Part shown: piece by piece, positions 1-11,579 of the stretch | Numbering within the stretch: position 1 is the first letter of the stretch | How the letters are laid out: every line of letters starts with the position of its first letter | Source: Lanius collurio | Taxonomy: Eukaryota; Chordata; Aves; Passeriformes; Laniidae | Length of the DNA: 64,000 bases | Assembly: GCA_020086605.1 (NCBI GenBank) | Contig: JACBWW010000003.1 | Location: 57,645,847-57,709,846 of the forward strand | Direction of reading: 5' to 3' | Program-made: the position numbers and the translations under genes | Notes under the pieces: model-generated | Told to the model about the DNA's origin: nothing | Databases searched by the model: none | What the model saw: only the letters and a program-made list of their open reading frames with translations

Positions 1-1695
1 CTGCTTTCATCTATAACCAATAATAAATTTCAAATGAAAGAAAAAACAGATGATAGCTCAAAATTGAAACACAACACATCAGTAGTAGCTAAATATTCAT
101 TGATAAAATATAGGGACTATCAGAACCCTTTTTGTTCAATGTTATCTGTTTTACTTATTCTAACTGATTAAAATTGTGCTTACAGAAGTTTTCCATTTCA
201 AAGGAATGTCCATAAATGGTCCTTTTCTGCAATGAGTTTTAACACAACTCTGAAGCCCAGGGCCATGCGAAATGTTGATATTGGAGCTCAAAACCAGGAA
301 ATGCTTCTCTGATTTCTGTATTATGACCAACTTATCTGATTCAGAGCAAAACTGATTAATGATTTGTCATCACAACAACTTTCAATGGAATCTCCTGTAT
401 TCAATTACATTTCAAAGGGATCATGTTCAGATCTGAAATCCCAGAAAATATTATCACAGGCAGCTGGTCTTAAAAACATTCCTCTGTCATTAACTTCTGA
501 TTCTTATGTGTCATCAGCAACAGTTTGTCACCCTTCCAGTTGTTCTACTGATACACATCAAGAACCAAATGCAAACAGAACTGTTGAGATACTGAGCAAT
601 CTTGAGTGGTACCTAGCATGTAAAGTAAAAAAGCTTGGGGTTTTATTTTTTTAAATGGACCTTTTATCTTCTTTAAGTTTTTCAAATTCATATTAATTCA
701 CAAGAAAATGAAGAAATGCTGCAGTATTTTGACAGTGACAAGATTTTTTGCATTTCTGCTATTGTGGTTTATCTGCTCTTAGTTTTGCACATGCCCAAGT
801 TGTCATATCAACCAGGAAGAGCAGACTCACTTAAAAAGATCTTGTTTTGTGTGAATAAAATATATGCTGTGATTCAGGCTTGTAGGGATAAGGGGGTTGA
901 AAGTTTTCTGTAATAGACTGAAAGTAAAAGTGAAGACACTGATAAAATCTATATAGACAGTGCAATTGCTGCTAATAGAGTAACACTTTCCTTTCTACAG
1001 ATACCACGGTCACACTAACACACAGAGGGGTGTGCTAATGTGTCTAAATATATTATTTTAATTAACTACTCACAAACACTGCACAAGCCTCTGACAGGCT
1101 CCCAGTATCTGCAGTGCATGCCTGACCTTATAAGCAACAGTGATTGCATCTGGGGGCCAAATTGTAGTGAGCACTGGTTATGTGGGCCTTATAACCCTGG
1201 AAAACCCAGGATGCATTCCATGTGTAAATATGCTGGTGGGGATGGAAATCCTTGTACATGCAATAAGTGCAAGATATTGATGAAGCCTTGAATTTGGTTT
1301 CTAATCATTATGTGACGGGGAGTCTGATCCAAGAACTTAGCAACAGCAGAGAAGTTATTCAATCTTAGGGCATGCATACAACAGAGCCAGTGAAAGTCCT
1401 AACCTATATCTTGATTTTTGCTGTTCATACACCCATAGCAAGCCCATGCCCTTAAGTGTCATAGTTAGTGTATGAAATTGTCCTGTACTATCATAGCCCC
1501 AAAGGAGCAGGAAGTGGCCTAATCACCTCTTCATCACTCATGTGAGCAATAATAGTGCAGGTCATGAGTTAGTTCAATGTGATGTCACACATAAACTTCT
1601 GTGTATCCTATAGCTCTCTGGTAAATTAAATTTTTTTCTAGCAGAAAAGCCCCAGCTCTTGTGTGTACATCTGATATCAGGTTGTGCTTAATCAC
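1..1695. other. Unannotated AT-rich non-coding stretch
   Basis: I see no gene, repeat family or RNA here. The open frames are under 100 codons, and the longest (364-654, plus) begins at a TTG rather than an ATG and resembles no known protein. The CpG-poor composition matches the rest of the window. Confidence 0.7.
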
Positions 1696-2130
1696 CATAG
1701 AATCATAGAATGACTTGGGTTGGAAGGAGTCTTAAGATGATCTTGTTCCAGCTCACCTGCCATGGGCAGAGACAACTTCCACTAGATCTGATTTCTCAAA
1801 ATCCCAAACAACCTGGCCTTGAACATTTCCAGTGATGGTGCATTCATAACTCCTCTGGACAACCTGTTCCAGTATCAACCTCACATGAAAGTGTTCCATC
1901 CTAATGTATAATTGAAACCTACTCTCTTTCACTTTGAAGCCATTCCCCCTTGTCCTATGATCACATGCCCTTGTCAAAAGTTTCTGTCCATCTTTCCTAT
2001 AGGCTCCCTTTAGGTACTGGTATGCCACACTTGGGTCACCTTGAAGCCTTCTCTTCCTTAGGCTGAGCAATCCCAATTGTCTCAACCTCTCTTCATTGGA
2101 GGGGTGCTCCCTCCCTCTAATCATCTTGAA
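1696..2130 (-). mobile_element. CR1 LINE, 3' end fragment
   Basis: This is a 5'-truncated CR1 retrotransposon lying on the minus strand. The left edge carries the reverse complement of the CR1 terminal tail (CATAGAATCATAGAATG), followed by the reverse complement of the conserved 3' UTR and end of ORF2: a GGGTTGGAAGG segment, CCATGGGCAGAGACA, a CCTGGCCTTGAACA block, CCCTTGTCCTATGATCAC and, at the right end, CAACCTCTCTTCATTGGAGG. CR1 elements normally truncate at the 5' end during reverse transcription, so a 3' remnant of about 435 bases is typical. The minus-strand open frame across 1753-2124 (123 codons) is a by-product of this sequence and not an intact ORF2. Several substitutions from the family consensus suggest an old insertion. 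The recognition is by eye, and the subfamily is not assigned. Confidence 0.93.
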
Positions 2131-3058
2131 AAGGCAGATCCTTCTACCCTATGGTTTGTAGACAAAATACATCATTGTTTTTCCCTAGGCTGTGATTTCT
2201 CATGTGTGATTTGTATTCTTCCAAGTACTTACAAGTTTTTGGGGACTGAGACTTTTTTCACCTTTTTCTTCCAGTGACTAATCCCTAGGTAGCCAGAAAG
2301 TTTAAGGATCCCAATCAATCCTAGAAAAGAGAAGAAATGGGAACAGGGACCTCCCCTTACACTAGGTTATCCTATCACAGTGCTAGTGGAAACTCCTTGA
2401 ACTTTTATATTCCTATTATTATGGCATAAAAGTTGAAAAAATTTCAGCTTACTCAGAAAGCTTGTAAAATATTTGTATTTCTTACTGTAGCGTGTAAAAA
2501 GTTTAAATAAACACAGTAAGCTTCCATACTTTCATTGCAGGTAGTTTTCATCAGTGGGCTCATGGCATCACCCAAACCCACTAAGCACAGATACAGAATG
2601 GGTATGGAAAAACCCACTTGTATGTATGCATGTATTTGTCAAGTTTCAGGTCAGTTGGAGGAGACACAAAGCACAAGGTTCCACCAGTGACTAGGAGGCT
2701 CTTGAAAACAGGACACCCTGGTATGATGCATTTTCCAAACTCAGCTCAGTCCCTGACCTGTTGGTTTCCACGGCAGACCTCCATCTTGCCAACAAGCACA
2801 AGAGAGCTGCTGGTTGTGCTGCTGTGCAAATGCATTAATTCTCAATTCTGGTGGGAACAAAAGGGAGGAATCAGCTCAGTCCCTGAGACCTGGCAACTGT
2901 TGCAGGCAGCCTGAGGCAGGAAAGGACAGAGGCAATTTTTTTGGCAGGACAAACGAACTGATCAGAAGAAGCACTAATTTCCCTCTGCTACTTTTACAGT
3001 TAATGTTTCAGACTTTGTGTAAAGGCTCCCACAGCAGCCAGAGTATCTTTCTCTCTGT

Positions 3059-3074
3059 ACACACACACACACAC
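3059..3074. repeat. (AC)8 microsatellite
   Basis: A perfect dinucleotide run of eight AC units, followed by an imperfect continuation (GCATACACATGTGTAC). It is a likely length polymorphism. Confidence 0.9.
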
Positions 3075-3394
3075 GCATACACATGTGTACAGGGACTGTA
3101 TAGGAAACAGCCTGAGACACCCTTTTTGTCTGTGAAAGGAAGCATTTCAATTGGAAGAAGATTCTTCCAAGGAGAAAACATCAGGGACACATTTATACAT
3201 AGCAGTAGAAATTGCTCTCTGAATTTCATATAGAAAGGAGTCTGAGATGCAGATTTTATAAACAGACCCCTTTGGATCTCCGAAGAGAGGATTTGAAAAG
3301 TCAAACACATCCAGGACATGCCTATAAAAGTAAAAATTACACTGCCCAGAGCCTTTTAAGCAACAGACTTATTTCAAACAACAGAATACTATAG

Positions 3395-3408
3395 CTCTCT
3401 CTCTCTCT
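3395..3408. repeat. (CT)7 microsatellite
   Basis: A perfect run of seven CT units, short enough to have little functional weight. Confidence 0.85.
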
Positions 3409-4254
3409 ATGTAGACATATGCTGGCAAAACTAACCTCTGAGTAAAGATGCTGTTAGTTTAGAGATTTTATCCATTGCAGCTGTAAGACTCCTGACTGAA
3501 ACTTGTTGATCCTTGCTGCTGAGCAATAAAACAGGCAAGTCAGATGCCCAGAGACAAAAAAAAAAATTCTCTTTGTTTAGCTAAAGGAATGAACAAGACA
3601 GACTGGAAATGGTTTGTCCATAATTTAAGAAGCAGTTTGGATAACTATTCTTCTATTAGCAGAATAAATGAAAATAATTCACCTCAAAATGAATAGTTAA
3701 AAGATTTATATCCAGAATGCTGGAAATGGACAGTTATTGTAATACGCATTGGATAGACACTACAGACAATGAAAGGCGAAAGATTCTGGAAGAATCTGCC
3801 CAAGAGGAGAGCAGGAAACCTCAGGACCTATGAGTTATTCCCAGTCACTTTCAGAAAGGCTTCTTTTCACTGTCCCTTCAACACAAACTGCTTTGCTGTC
3901 TTTGCTCAGTGGGAACTAGAGATGTCTGTAGGCAAACACAGTCAGCATTGGAGATGTTTCTCCCTGCAACTGCTGAATCAGGTCTCTTTAACTAGTCAAC
4001 CTCGAAACTTATAGTGCACATTACATTTTTATTCTGCAACGCACGTAGAGAGTATATCCGTGACTTGTGTGCTGCTGTGTCCTGACAGCTTCACCAGTTC
4101 AAAGGGGAATCATGAGCCAACCAAACATGCTTTCAGCTCTTCAGGAGGAACACAAGCACTTTACTTTTTTTCCCTCACTACCAGTCTTTCAAAGAAAAGT
4201 CAAATTTACAAGTGTTCCAACAGCTTCATTAACTGCTGCCTCTCCTCCGTAGAC

Positions 4255-4600
4255 AGCAAGGGTTAAGGATGCATGGCCCTGGCCACTTGTCAGATTTGGC
4301 ATGCTGGAGCCAACAGCTGGTGGAGGCAGTTAATTAGTCCTTCGCCCTGCTCAAAGTTCAGCCTTGATTGGCAGGGAAAAGCAGGCTGCACCAGTCTGCT
4401 TTCCTCTTTCAATTAACAAAGGCCTGTGCCATCAGATTACCTTGGCAACATGCCATGGCATCCATGTCATTTGGCTGCCTGAGCTTTGCCATGGCAACAG
4501 GAAAGCTAACCTTGCCAAGGCAGCATCTGGTCTATGGGTGGCAGATTACCTGCCAAACAGATTTACTAGCTGCAAAGTGCTGCTGCCTGCCCCAAGAAAA
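4255..4600. promoter_or_regulatory. Candidate cis-regulatory element with RFX X-box-like and NFI-like motifs
   Basis: This segment is less AT-rich than its flanks and unusually dense in recognisable binding-site words. At 4485-4498 lies TTTGCCATGGCAAC, which differs by one base from the palindromic RFX X-box (GTTGCCATGGCAAC). At 4436-4449 lies ATTACCTTGGCAAC, a second X-box-like site. A further TGCCATGGCA palindrome sits at 4451-4460 and a CCTTGCCAAGG palindrome at 4510-4520. TTGGC and GCCAA half-sites (NFI type) occur at 4296-4300 and 4309-4313, a CAGCTG E-box at 4314-4319 and a homeobox-type TTAATTAG at 4330-4337. RFX factors bind X-boxes in promoters and enhancers of ciliary and other genes. 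The motifs are seen directly; enhancer activity is inferred. No coding sequence overlaps that I can recognise. It could also be an unrecognised old repeat. Confidence 0.4.
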
Positions 4601-5572
4601 AAGAGGAATCGGGAAAATCTTGTGACAAAAAGATGATTTTTAATCCATTTTAATTTTTCTTTCCAAGTAACAGCTTACAGAGGTCCAGTTGTTGATGTGT
4701 GGATAGAACCCACCTTAATTCTTTCTGGGCATGAAAACCATTAACCAAATTAGTCTTTATCTTAGCCACAAGGTCTTCTGGGCATTACAGAAGCAAAACT
4801 CTTTGTGGAGGACTAATTTCTATTATGTGGTAACCAAGCTGATCTTGACAGAGCACTGCTGGTTTTTAATTTCATTTTATCACATTCATTTTTTTGTGTT
4901 GACACTAGAGATATCCCATAATCATGGGTCCAACTGCTCATAAACTGCATGGAAAATCAGATCTGAATGTCAGAATCCCATCAAGTTCCAGTGGCCTATA
5001 AAACTCAAGGACAGGTGGTACTAGATTTATAAGCAATGTGAGACTTTTCCAGTGTACTATCTGAGCTCAGTAAAGATCAAAGCTTCTGGATTCATGGTGA
5101 GCAGGGAAATGGACTGTAGGCAGTGCAGGACTGGCTCCATCTCTACCAAACGACTCTTGAAAGCAAGTCATGTTACAAAGTAAGGGCAGAAAACCAGTGG
5201 GCAAATCCCAGCAGTTCCTCTCTTTGGGGAGGTAATTCCTTTCTGACTGTAACCCAGTCAGTCCATTAACACCAAGCTGCTGTGACAAAGACATGCTAAT
5301 TAGACTCCCAAGTAGTATTTGAATGGAAATACAATATGACTGCCACCATGCAGCAAGGAGTGAAAAACCAAAGTTCCTTTCCAGACCCTCCTTGGCCATT
5401 GGCACACATCTGACATTTCTGTGAAGCAACAAATGTGATTGAGGAAAATAATTTCTGTCATATTTCAGCTGTTCTTACAAACCTAAGCACCTTCTCATAA
5501 ACTTTAGGTACTCACACCAGGACATCCCTATCCCATTTATTGCCTCTGGGGACTTTACACCCTGGACCCTGA
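4601..5572. other. Unannotated stretch
   Basis: No gene or repeat is recognised. The 121-codon minus-strand frame at 5067-5432 has no similarity I can name and is within chance length. Confidence 0.6.
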
Positions 5573-5711
5573 GATTAGCTTAGCTGGGTAGAGCGTGGTG
5601 TTAATAATACCAGGGTTGTGGTTTGTGGGTTCAACCTCCATCTGGGCCATTCACTGAGCGAATGGACTCAATGATCCTTCAGTGTCCCTTCCAATTCAGG
5701 ACATCCTGTGA
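5573..5711 (+). mobile_element. tRNA-Ile-derived SINE with CR1-like tail (TguSINE1-like)
   Basis: A composite SINE of about 139 bases. The head (5573-5648) resembles tRNA-Ile: a polymerase III A box TAGCTTAGCTGG at 5576-5587, GTAGAGCGTGGTG leading into an anticodon loop with AAT at 5603-5605, and a B box GGTTCAACC at 5628-5636, then the acceptor-side GGGCCA. The tail (about 5649-5711) is CR1-like: GGACTCAATGATCCTT, GTCCCTTCCAA and a terminal CATCCTGTGA. This head-tail joint is that of TguSINE1 elements of passerine birds, which use the CR1 reverse transcriptase through the shared 3' end. Compared with tRNA-Ile it carries about seven extra bases before the B box, apparently a small duplication of a TTGTGG word. 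It is not a functional tRNA gene: the T-arm is disrupted and the CR1 tail is attached. Target-site duplications were not resolved. Confidence 0.9.
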
Positions 5712-8700
5712 AGGAAGTAGCACAAGGAGTGATGGTAGCTGCAAATGGAGCAAGCAGAGGGTGAATTTGCTGCAGCAGTGGGAAAGTTTGCTTCAGCTTG
5801 TAAAAGAAGATTGGTCACCACTGCTTCACACACTCACCAGGAAGTGCCATAACGTTCTTTTGGTTGTCAGTGGTCTAGATTCTTCTCTTCCCTTAGGTCT
5901 AAGTTTTTTAAGACATAAGGGATACATTTAGGAGAGCATGCACGCCCACGTCTCTCAGTGTCACACAGAACTATGCGTGCTGAGAGAGAAAAATCAGTAC
6001 CTAAATGGGGGCAAAATAAATTGGACAGCTAGAACATATGTGAAAGGCTCTTGGCAGAAGGATAGCCTTGCCAATCAGAATACAAATAACTTGAAAGTTC
6101 ATCATTTGGTGTCTATGTCTGAAGAGGATAGGCAACACCACCATGAATGTGAGTCGTCCTTATGCATGGAGTAGTGAAGATACTGAGAACTCAATGACCT
6201 CCTCATTTTCACAGATGTTTCACCAGAATGAGTGCTAGGTCACACTCTCTTTCAGCTCTGTATACTGTTAATTTTACTCTCTTCCATCCATTCTGTTTTT
6301 TCTGTTCCCAATTCCAACACATTATTTCAGCAGAGATCAGACACAAGCCAAGTCCCGCAGCTCCTCTGTAGCTGACACATGGAGAGGGTCCATGTTGACT
6401 TCTTGCTGCACCAGCTGAGGCAAATGCTGATGTTGAGATCATGTGAGAGATCAGGCCAGGGTTGAGGAGGACTAGCAAAGGGAAGCAGAGGGGCTTCAAT
6501 GTCCTGATGAGAGATCAGCTGTGTCCATCAAGGATAGGAAAATACAGGCCAAAAGGAGAGCTGGACCTCCTAGGGTGGAGGCCTGGGGCTTCTACAAGTC
6601 TTTCTCACTGCACACTCTGGGGAGATGCTGAGGGATGTGGCCTCCTCATGGACTCTAGTCCCCAAGGAGCCTGTAACATGGCCAGCCAAACCACTGACAC
6701 CACTGTGTCTATGTCTCTGAGTCAATATTCTTCCCTCAGTCAGGGGCATTTTTCATCTTTAATTTAATCAGCTGCTCCCAAATAGAAGTAAACTGACTGT
6801 GATTTGTACATGACTAGCTGCCCCACGAAGTGACAAGCTTGACAGAGGTTTCATCCTTGACTTCACCACACTGATGTATCCTTCAACCAGATGTCCTGAA
6901 TTTTCCCTGCCCTGCCAGGATAAAGAAAGAAAAGGGTGCTTCCAAAGACAGACTCCTGTCATTTTATATCATGCGTGGTCAGAAGTCTGGGAACAGCCAC
7001 ACTGATGAAAAGCCTTCTGTCTCCAGCCTCTGGTGTATTCATGACTTCTTTCCAGATTCCAGACTTTTACAATGTCAGTATTTTTGTGGGCAGAAGGCAT
7101 CTGATCACTTATATCTTTTCCTCTTTTCAGTAGTGGTCAAAAAGAAATTTGGTAAAGGGAAAAAAAAAGCAATTATTCGCCCCCTGTCTTTTAGGTAATG
7201 GGTGTTACATTACAAACTGGTGGTTGGAAAGTTACTAAAACACCTTGAGGGTATTGAGCAGACTCACTGAGATTTTTTACCTTTGCTCAAAGTGTTATAG
7301 ATCCTAGAAGTTGTGGGTGCCCCATGCAAGGTTAAATTCCTGGGAAGCAAGGGGGGAAGTGCAAACACCCAAACTCAACATCCTGGTCCCTATTTTGGAT
7401 AGATGACAATAATGGTAGTGGCTAAATCAGAACTGAGCTCTTTCTGGATTACTCAGCTTCAGTGTGTAGTTCATAATCTGTTGTGCTCACCAACAGACCT
7501 CTGTTGATTTCTGTAGCCCTCAGCTTGTGCTCTGTCAGGGTCCATCACATGCACGTGAGTTATCCAAAGCACTATTCAACAGGTCATCATTTGAACTCTT
7601 TATTCCATCTCAAGATATAAAATTTAGCAGATAGTTTTGTTTCTTCCAGATAAGTGTGTTGTTTTTCTGCATGATGGAGAGCTGCTCAGTTTAGCACTAA
7701 CATGATATCTTTACTATGATGGAGTAAAAGAGATAGAACTAGAACTGTATAACTATGGTTTGTTTGCTTCTCTGTGTGACCTACCTGCACCCACAGCAAT
7801 TTTGTGACAAAATAAGAGAAGAAAGCATACAGACTTCAGGCACAGTCATCTCTCTGTGATCACAAGTGTGTACATTGAATATGTGCTTCAGAGGAGTGGA
7901 ACTGATCTGAAACTCTCTCACCTCGAATATACTGCTGGGCCACCCTAGGAAATCCTAATAAATCCTTCTGGTTTAATTACTAAGCTCTCCAGGGCATGGA
8001 GGCATGGACAAAGGCAGCATGCTAAACAGCCTTCAAGATATCAGGAAGTCTAAGAAGCTGAAAACAAGTATTCATTATCGCAGAAGCGTTTTTGTTGGAG
8101 GCTTGAATGAGGTACACTTTATAGGAAAGGCTTTACTTGGATGAAGGAATTCTTTCATTATTTACAAGGCTGAAGAGTCACCACACGAGTCAGCAGGAAG
8201 TCACAAGAGAAATTTTTCACTAGCATAGGAAGTGTTTTCACACATGGAATTGAGCCTTTCACACAGTATGGGAAGACTTTTTTACTTCAAATGGTGACGT
8301 TGCCTTTTATGTGATACCAGTTTGAATTTTGATGATCCAGTCACTTCCACATGCTGAAAACTGACTCAGCAACCCAGTGGGTTGTATTATGTTAGGAACT
8401 CACATTAAGTAATTCTCTTCTATGATGCAGGTGTTTTTCTACAAGAGCATATCCTTGACACCATCCCCACTGCTGTCAAAGTTTAATCCAGAAGTAGGTC
8501 AAATCCAGATAGTGAGTCAGGAAATTATAATGTGTTTTAATTATCAGGCTACTTTTAGAAGGTTCAGCATGTTAAATAGCCAGGAAATGAACTGGAGCAG
8601 AAACTAAAATCCAAGCTAGACTATTCCGTCTTCTTGAGATAGGGAGATGAGTTATGCATCATTGACACTATTAATGAAAAATAAATTGTGACAGTTCTAG

Positions 8701-9205
8701 GTCTAAAAGCTGAGTTTCAATACAGATCATACTCCAGAAAACAGCACTTCTTGTTTATTTATGACATGTTTCCTGAATCCCAACAAGTAACAGATATTTT
8801 CAGTTGGTCCTTCAGTTATTGGAAGGTCCTCCTTCCTGCCACCACTAGGACACTGAAAATACCAGTTATTTTAACCTTCAGGAAGTTCTTGGAAATGTTT
8901 TCTATGTGACTGAGACTGTATAAGTAGAACAAATTGAATTTTTCAGGGTATTTACTTATTCCTGGTAATAGTTAAAGTGATGTAAATAAGCATCAGGTAC
9001 CCCTACCTCAGACTTCCCTTGCATATTATGAGATCTAAGCAGAATCATCCAGAGGCTGAGATTAGGCAGCAATTACTTTAGTGATTGGTGCTGAGATATT
9101 TTAAACAACAACATATCGGTGCATTTGAAAGTCTGGAGCAATAGACCTAGATTTACTGGATATCAACTGCAACCCCTGATCATGTTTCATTTCTGTTAGT
9201 GTTAT
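5712..9205. other. Unannotated stretch, no gene recognised
   Basis: Mixed-composition non-coding DNA. The patch at about 6330-6700 is somewhat GC-richer than its neighbours but contains no motif cluster or family I recognise. All frames are at most about 102 codons and look like chance. Confidence 0.6.
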
Positions 9206-9330
9206 GTGGGTCTGGTTCTAGGTTCTGCTATGTATTTCTTGAGTGTGATCTTGAACAAATCATCTTCATTCTCTGCCCATCATGTGTAGCACAAAGAAAG
9301 TAATAGCTTATACCTCACACTTCTTTTTTA
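9206..9330 (+). mobile_element. MIR-type SINE relic
   Basis: The order of words follows the MIR core and 3' region: GGTTCTGCTATGTATTT (compare the MIR 'ctgctacttact' region), then GTGTGATCTTGAACAAATCA (compare 'tgtgaccttgggcaagtca'), TTCTCTGCC, then TAATAGCTTATACCTCACA (compare 'taatagtacctacctcaca'). MIRs are tRNA-derived CORE-SINEs that were active before the amniote radiation and survive in birds as scarce, heavily mutated copies. The piece is about 125 bases, without the tRNA head. It could belong to a related amniote CORE-SINE rather than MIR itself. Confidence 0.65.
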
Positions 9331-10082
9331 ATGTTTGTATGTGCAGTATCTGGCTATAGAATTCTGCTCCTGTTTGATACGCCTCAGCACTACTATAAAA
9401 ATAAGAATACCTATTTTTTGAAAATAAAATATAAAATAAAATAGAAATAAACTAATAAAATAAATTATATTTTTCCATTTTCTCAGCATGCTACCTGTGA
9501 ATCCAAGCAAAGCACAACTATTACTGATTTTCTCCATGGAAATGGCAACCTCCATTCAAATTAAATCTTCATACAGTTATCAAGTAAGACAGACAACACA
9601 AACTAAGTAGAATGCAAACAGTAGGACAGACTGCAATGAATAATCCAACCATCCCAGTTTTCCTGTTCTCTGCCTCCATCCTATCCCTGGAAAAATTACA
9701 GAATTTTTCTTAGTCTGAAAAAAATGCTTGTCTTGTAATTGCAAGCATATTGTGTTGGATTTCAGTTTTATTTTTAGTCAAGTGGATTTGCTATGTCTTG
9801 TCAGCTTATTGTATTGTGTTAGCAGGGACATTTGAACCCAACAGTGTTTTGCTGGAGCTCCAGTGGGCTCTTGCACATAAAATCAAAGTTCTCTTGCTTG
9901 CTTCATGTTCTCATTCATTCAGTGTTTCAGAGCCTGCCAGTTCTGTGGGCAAGCAGCCAGTTTTGCATTTACTACAGGGTTTTGTGTTGGCTGCCAGTCA
10001 CAAGAGGTGGTGATAAATGGATTCAGCAGCACCTATTAGGATTAACTGAAGGCTTAAATTCATTTTGAACCCTCTTACTGCC

Positions 10083-10112
10083 AAAATTAATTATACTAAA
10101 ATTAATTATACT
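10083..10112. repeat. 15-base perfect tandem duplication
   Basis: Two identical adjacent copies of AAAATTAATTATACT. It is probably a replication-slippage product. Confidence 0.9.
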
Positions 10113-11464
10113 ATGTTATCCACTGAAGAACAGGCCAAGGTGAAGAAAATACCCACCTTCATGTTTACTGCAGCCTGGAGCTGAAGTAACCAGTGGAATC
10201 TGTAGAACAGAATCCATCATGCTCACTAGACTCATAAACGTAAAGCTTGCTGTGCTGCCTGCTTTCAGCTGTCTTCAGATTTTGTTGTCAGAGACCATGT
10301 TCTACACACTGGTTAAGTGATTTAGGTCTATCAGAACAGCACCCATATGGTGATCTGCAGAACAGCTTGGGCACTAGGAGTATCCTCATATTTTAGCAAA
10401 ACCATCAGCTCAGTTGGAATTCCACTTACTGTATGCCATGGTATGGCACTGAGAGGAAATATGCTAATATAAAATCCAGTGACTTGATTACTTTGCAAAC
10501 CAATGAGGTTCTGTCCAGCTGACTTCTTGTTTAGAGTAGTTCAGTCTAGCCTTGTGTTGAAGATAAGCTGGTGAAAAACAGTGTAATACCAGATGGAAGA
10601 CCTGAAACACTCTACTGTCGAAGCAGCAGACACAGTAGAACCCACCATGGAAGCACAGAGTTGGTGAATAACCTCAGTTAAGTTCTGCCAGGTACATACA
10701 ATGTCATAGCTTGCACTTAAGAACAATATCAATGGATCACCATTGAAATTACCCTTTGGTGTGAGTTTTATTGGCAGAATCTCTTCTAGGCTAGTTCTAG
10801 GATGCAGGTTCAACAGTGATAAAATGACTACAAAATCACAGTGTTTCAGTATACCACCTCCTACAATTTGTGTCCTCTTCTGTATTCTGACAGAGTGTGA
10901 AGTCCATCTACAACTTAAAAGCAATCCAATTTCCCTAATCAGAAAGCCTCTAATTGAAAGGAGTATTGTTTGAAAGATGGAGGAAAGACGGGACCAAAAT
11001 CCCCACCCCATTGTATAAAAATATCGATTAAAAAGTAATGAAGTATCATTCTTTCCTGCTGCTCCACAATCCAGGTAAGGAATTTGTGTATTTTGACTAT
11101 TTCAGAGAAGGGCCTGATTAATTTATCCTTTCTGAAGGTTCATCTATAGTGCCTACTATAACAAAAAAAATCAGCTCTTAAATACTGCACTCAGTAGTTT
11201 ACATTCTGGGCTATGTTACTTCATTCATTTCAGATAAAAGATTGCTCTGCTCATTCTGGTTCAAGTTACAAACAATTCTCTATTTTTCTTGCTACTATCT
11301 TCCTGCCCTTAACTTGCAGAGAAAAATCTTGCTTGTTTCTCCTATAGAAAAATGTGGTGATTAGTATTTAGACTTACTTGCCTTTTGAAAAACAAATTAT
11401 ACTGCTTTGACAACTAATTGAGTACTGCTTGGAATGTTGTTACAAAGCATGTCTTCTCTGACAA

Positions 11465-11579
11465 TTTTTTTTTTTTTTTGTTATAAAGGTACATTTAAAA
11501 ATACTCATAGAATCAAAGCTAGATTGATTTGTTTGTTGATTTTTTTTTGTTTGTTTTTTTTTTCTTTTTTTCTTCTTTT
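11465..11579. repeat. T-rich low-complexity tracts
   Basis: A 15-T run (11465-11479) is followed after about 50 bases by a longer T-rich tract broken by G and C (11528-11579). These could be decayed poly(A) tails of minus-strand insertions or simple slippage tracts; no retrocopy body is recognisable beside them. Confidence 0.8.

Larger units (their letters stand above)
2131..4254. other. Unannotated stretch with small simple repeats
   Basis: No gene is recognised. The stretch holds an (AC)8 microsatellite at 3059-3074, a (CT)7 run at 3395-3408, and two exact copies of a 16-base word (TCAGCTCAGTCCCTGA) at 2741-2756 and 2871-2886. A POU/homeobox-like string (TGCAAATGCATTAATT) lies at 2825-2840 between those copies. 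The 139-codon frame at 2814-3233 reads through the microsatellite and is not protein-like. Confidence 0.6.

Noticed and set aside
364..654. 96-codon frame, superficially protein-like
   Set aside because: It begins at TTG, not a usual start in vertebrates; it resembles no family and shows no splice context I can support.
5573..5648. tRNA-Ile gene
   Set aside because: The A box, anticodon loop and B box are recognisable, but the T-arm is disrupted by extra bases and the sequence continues into a CR1-type tail, so it is a SINE.
6968..7040. Zinc-finger linker-like residues (HTDEKPS)
   Set aside because: No flanking Cys2His2 spacing is present; a single short resemblance is not evidence of a finger.
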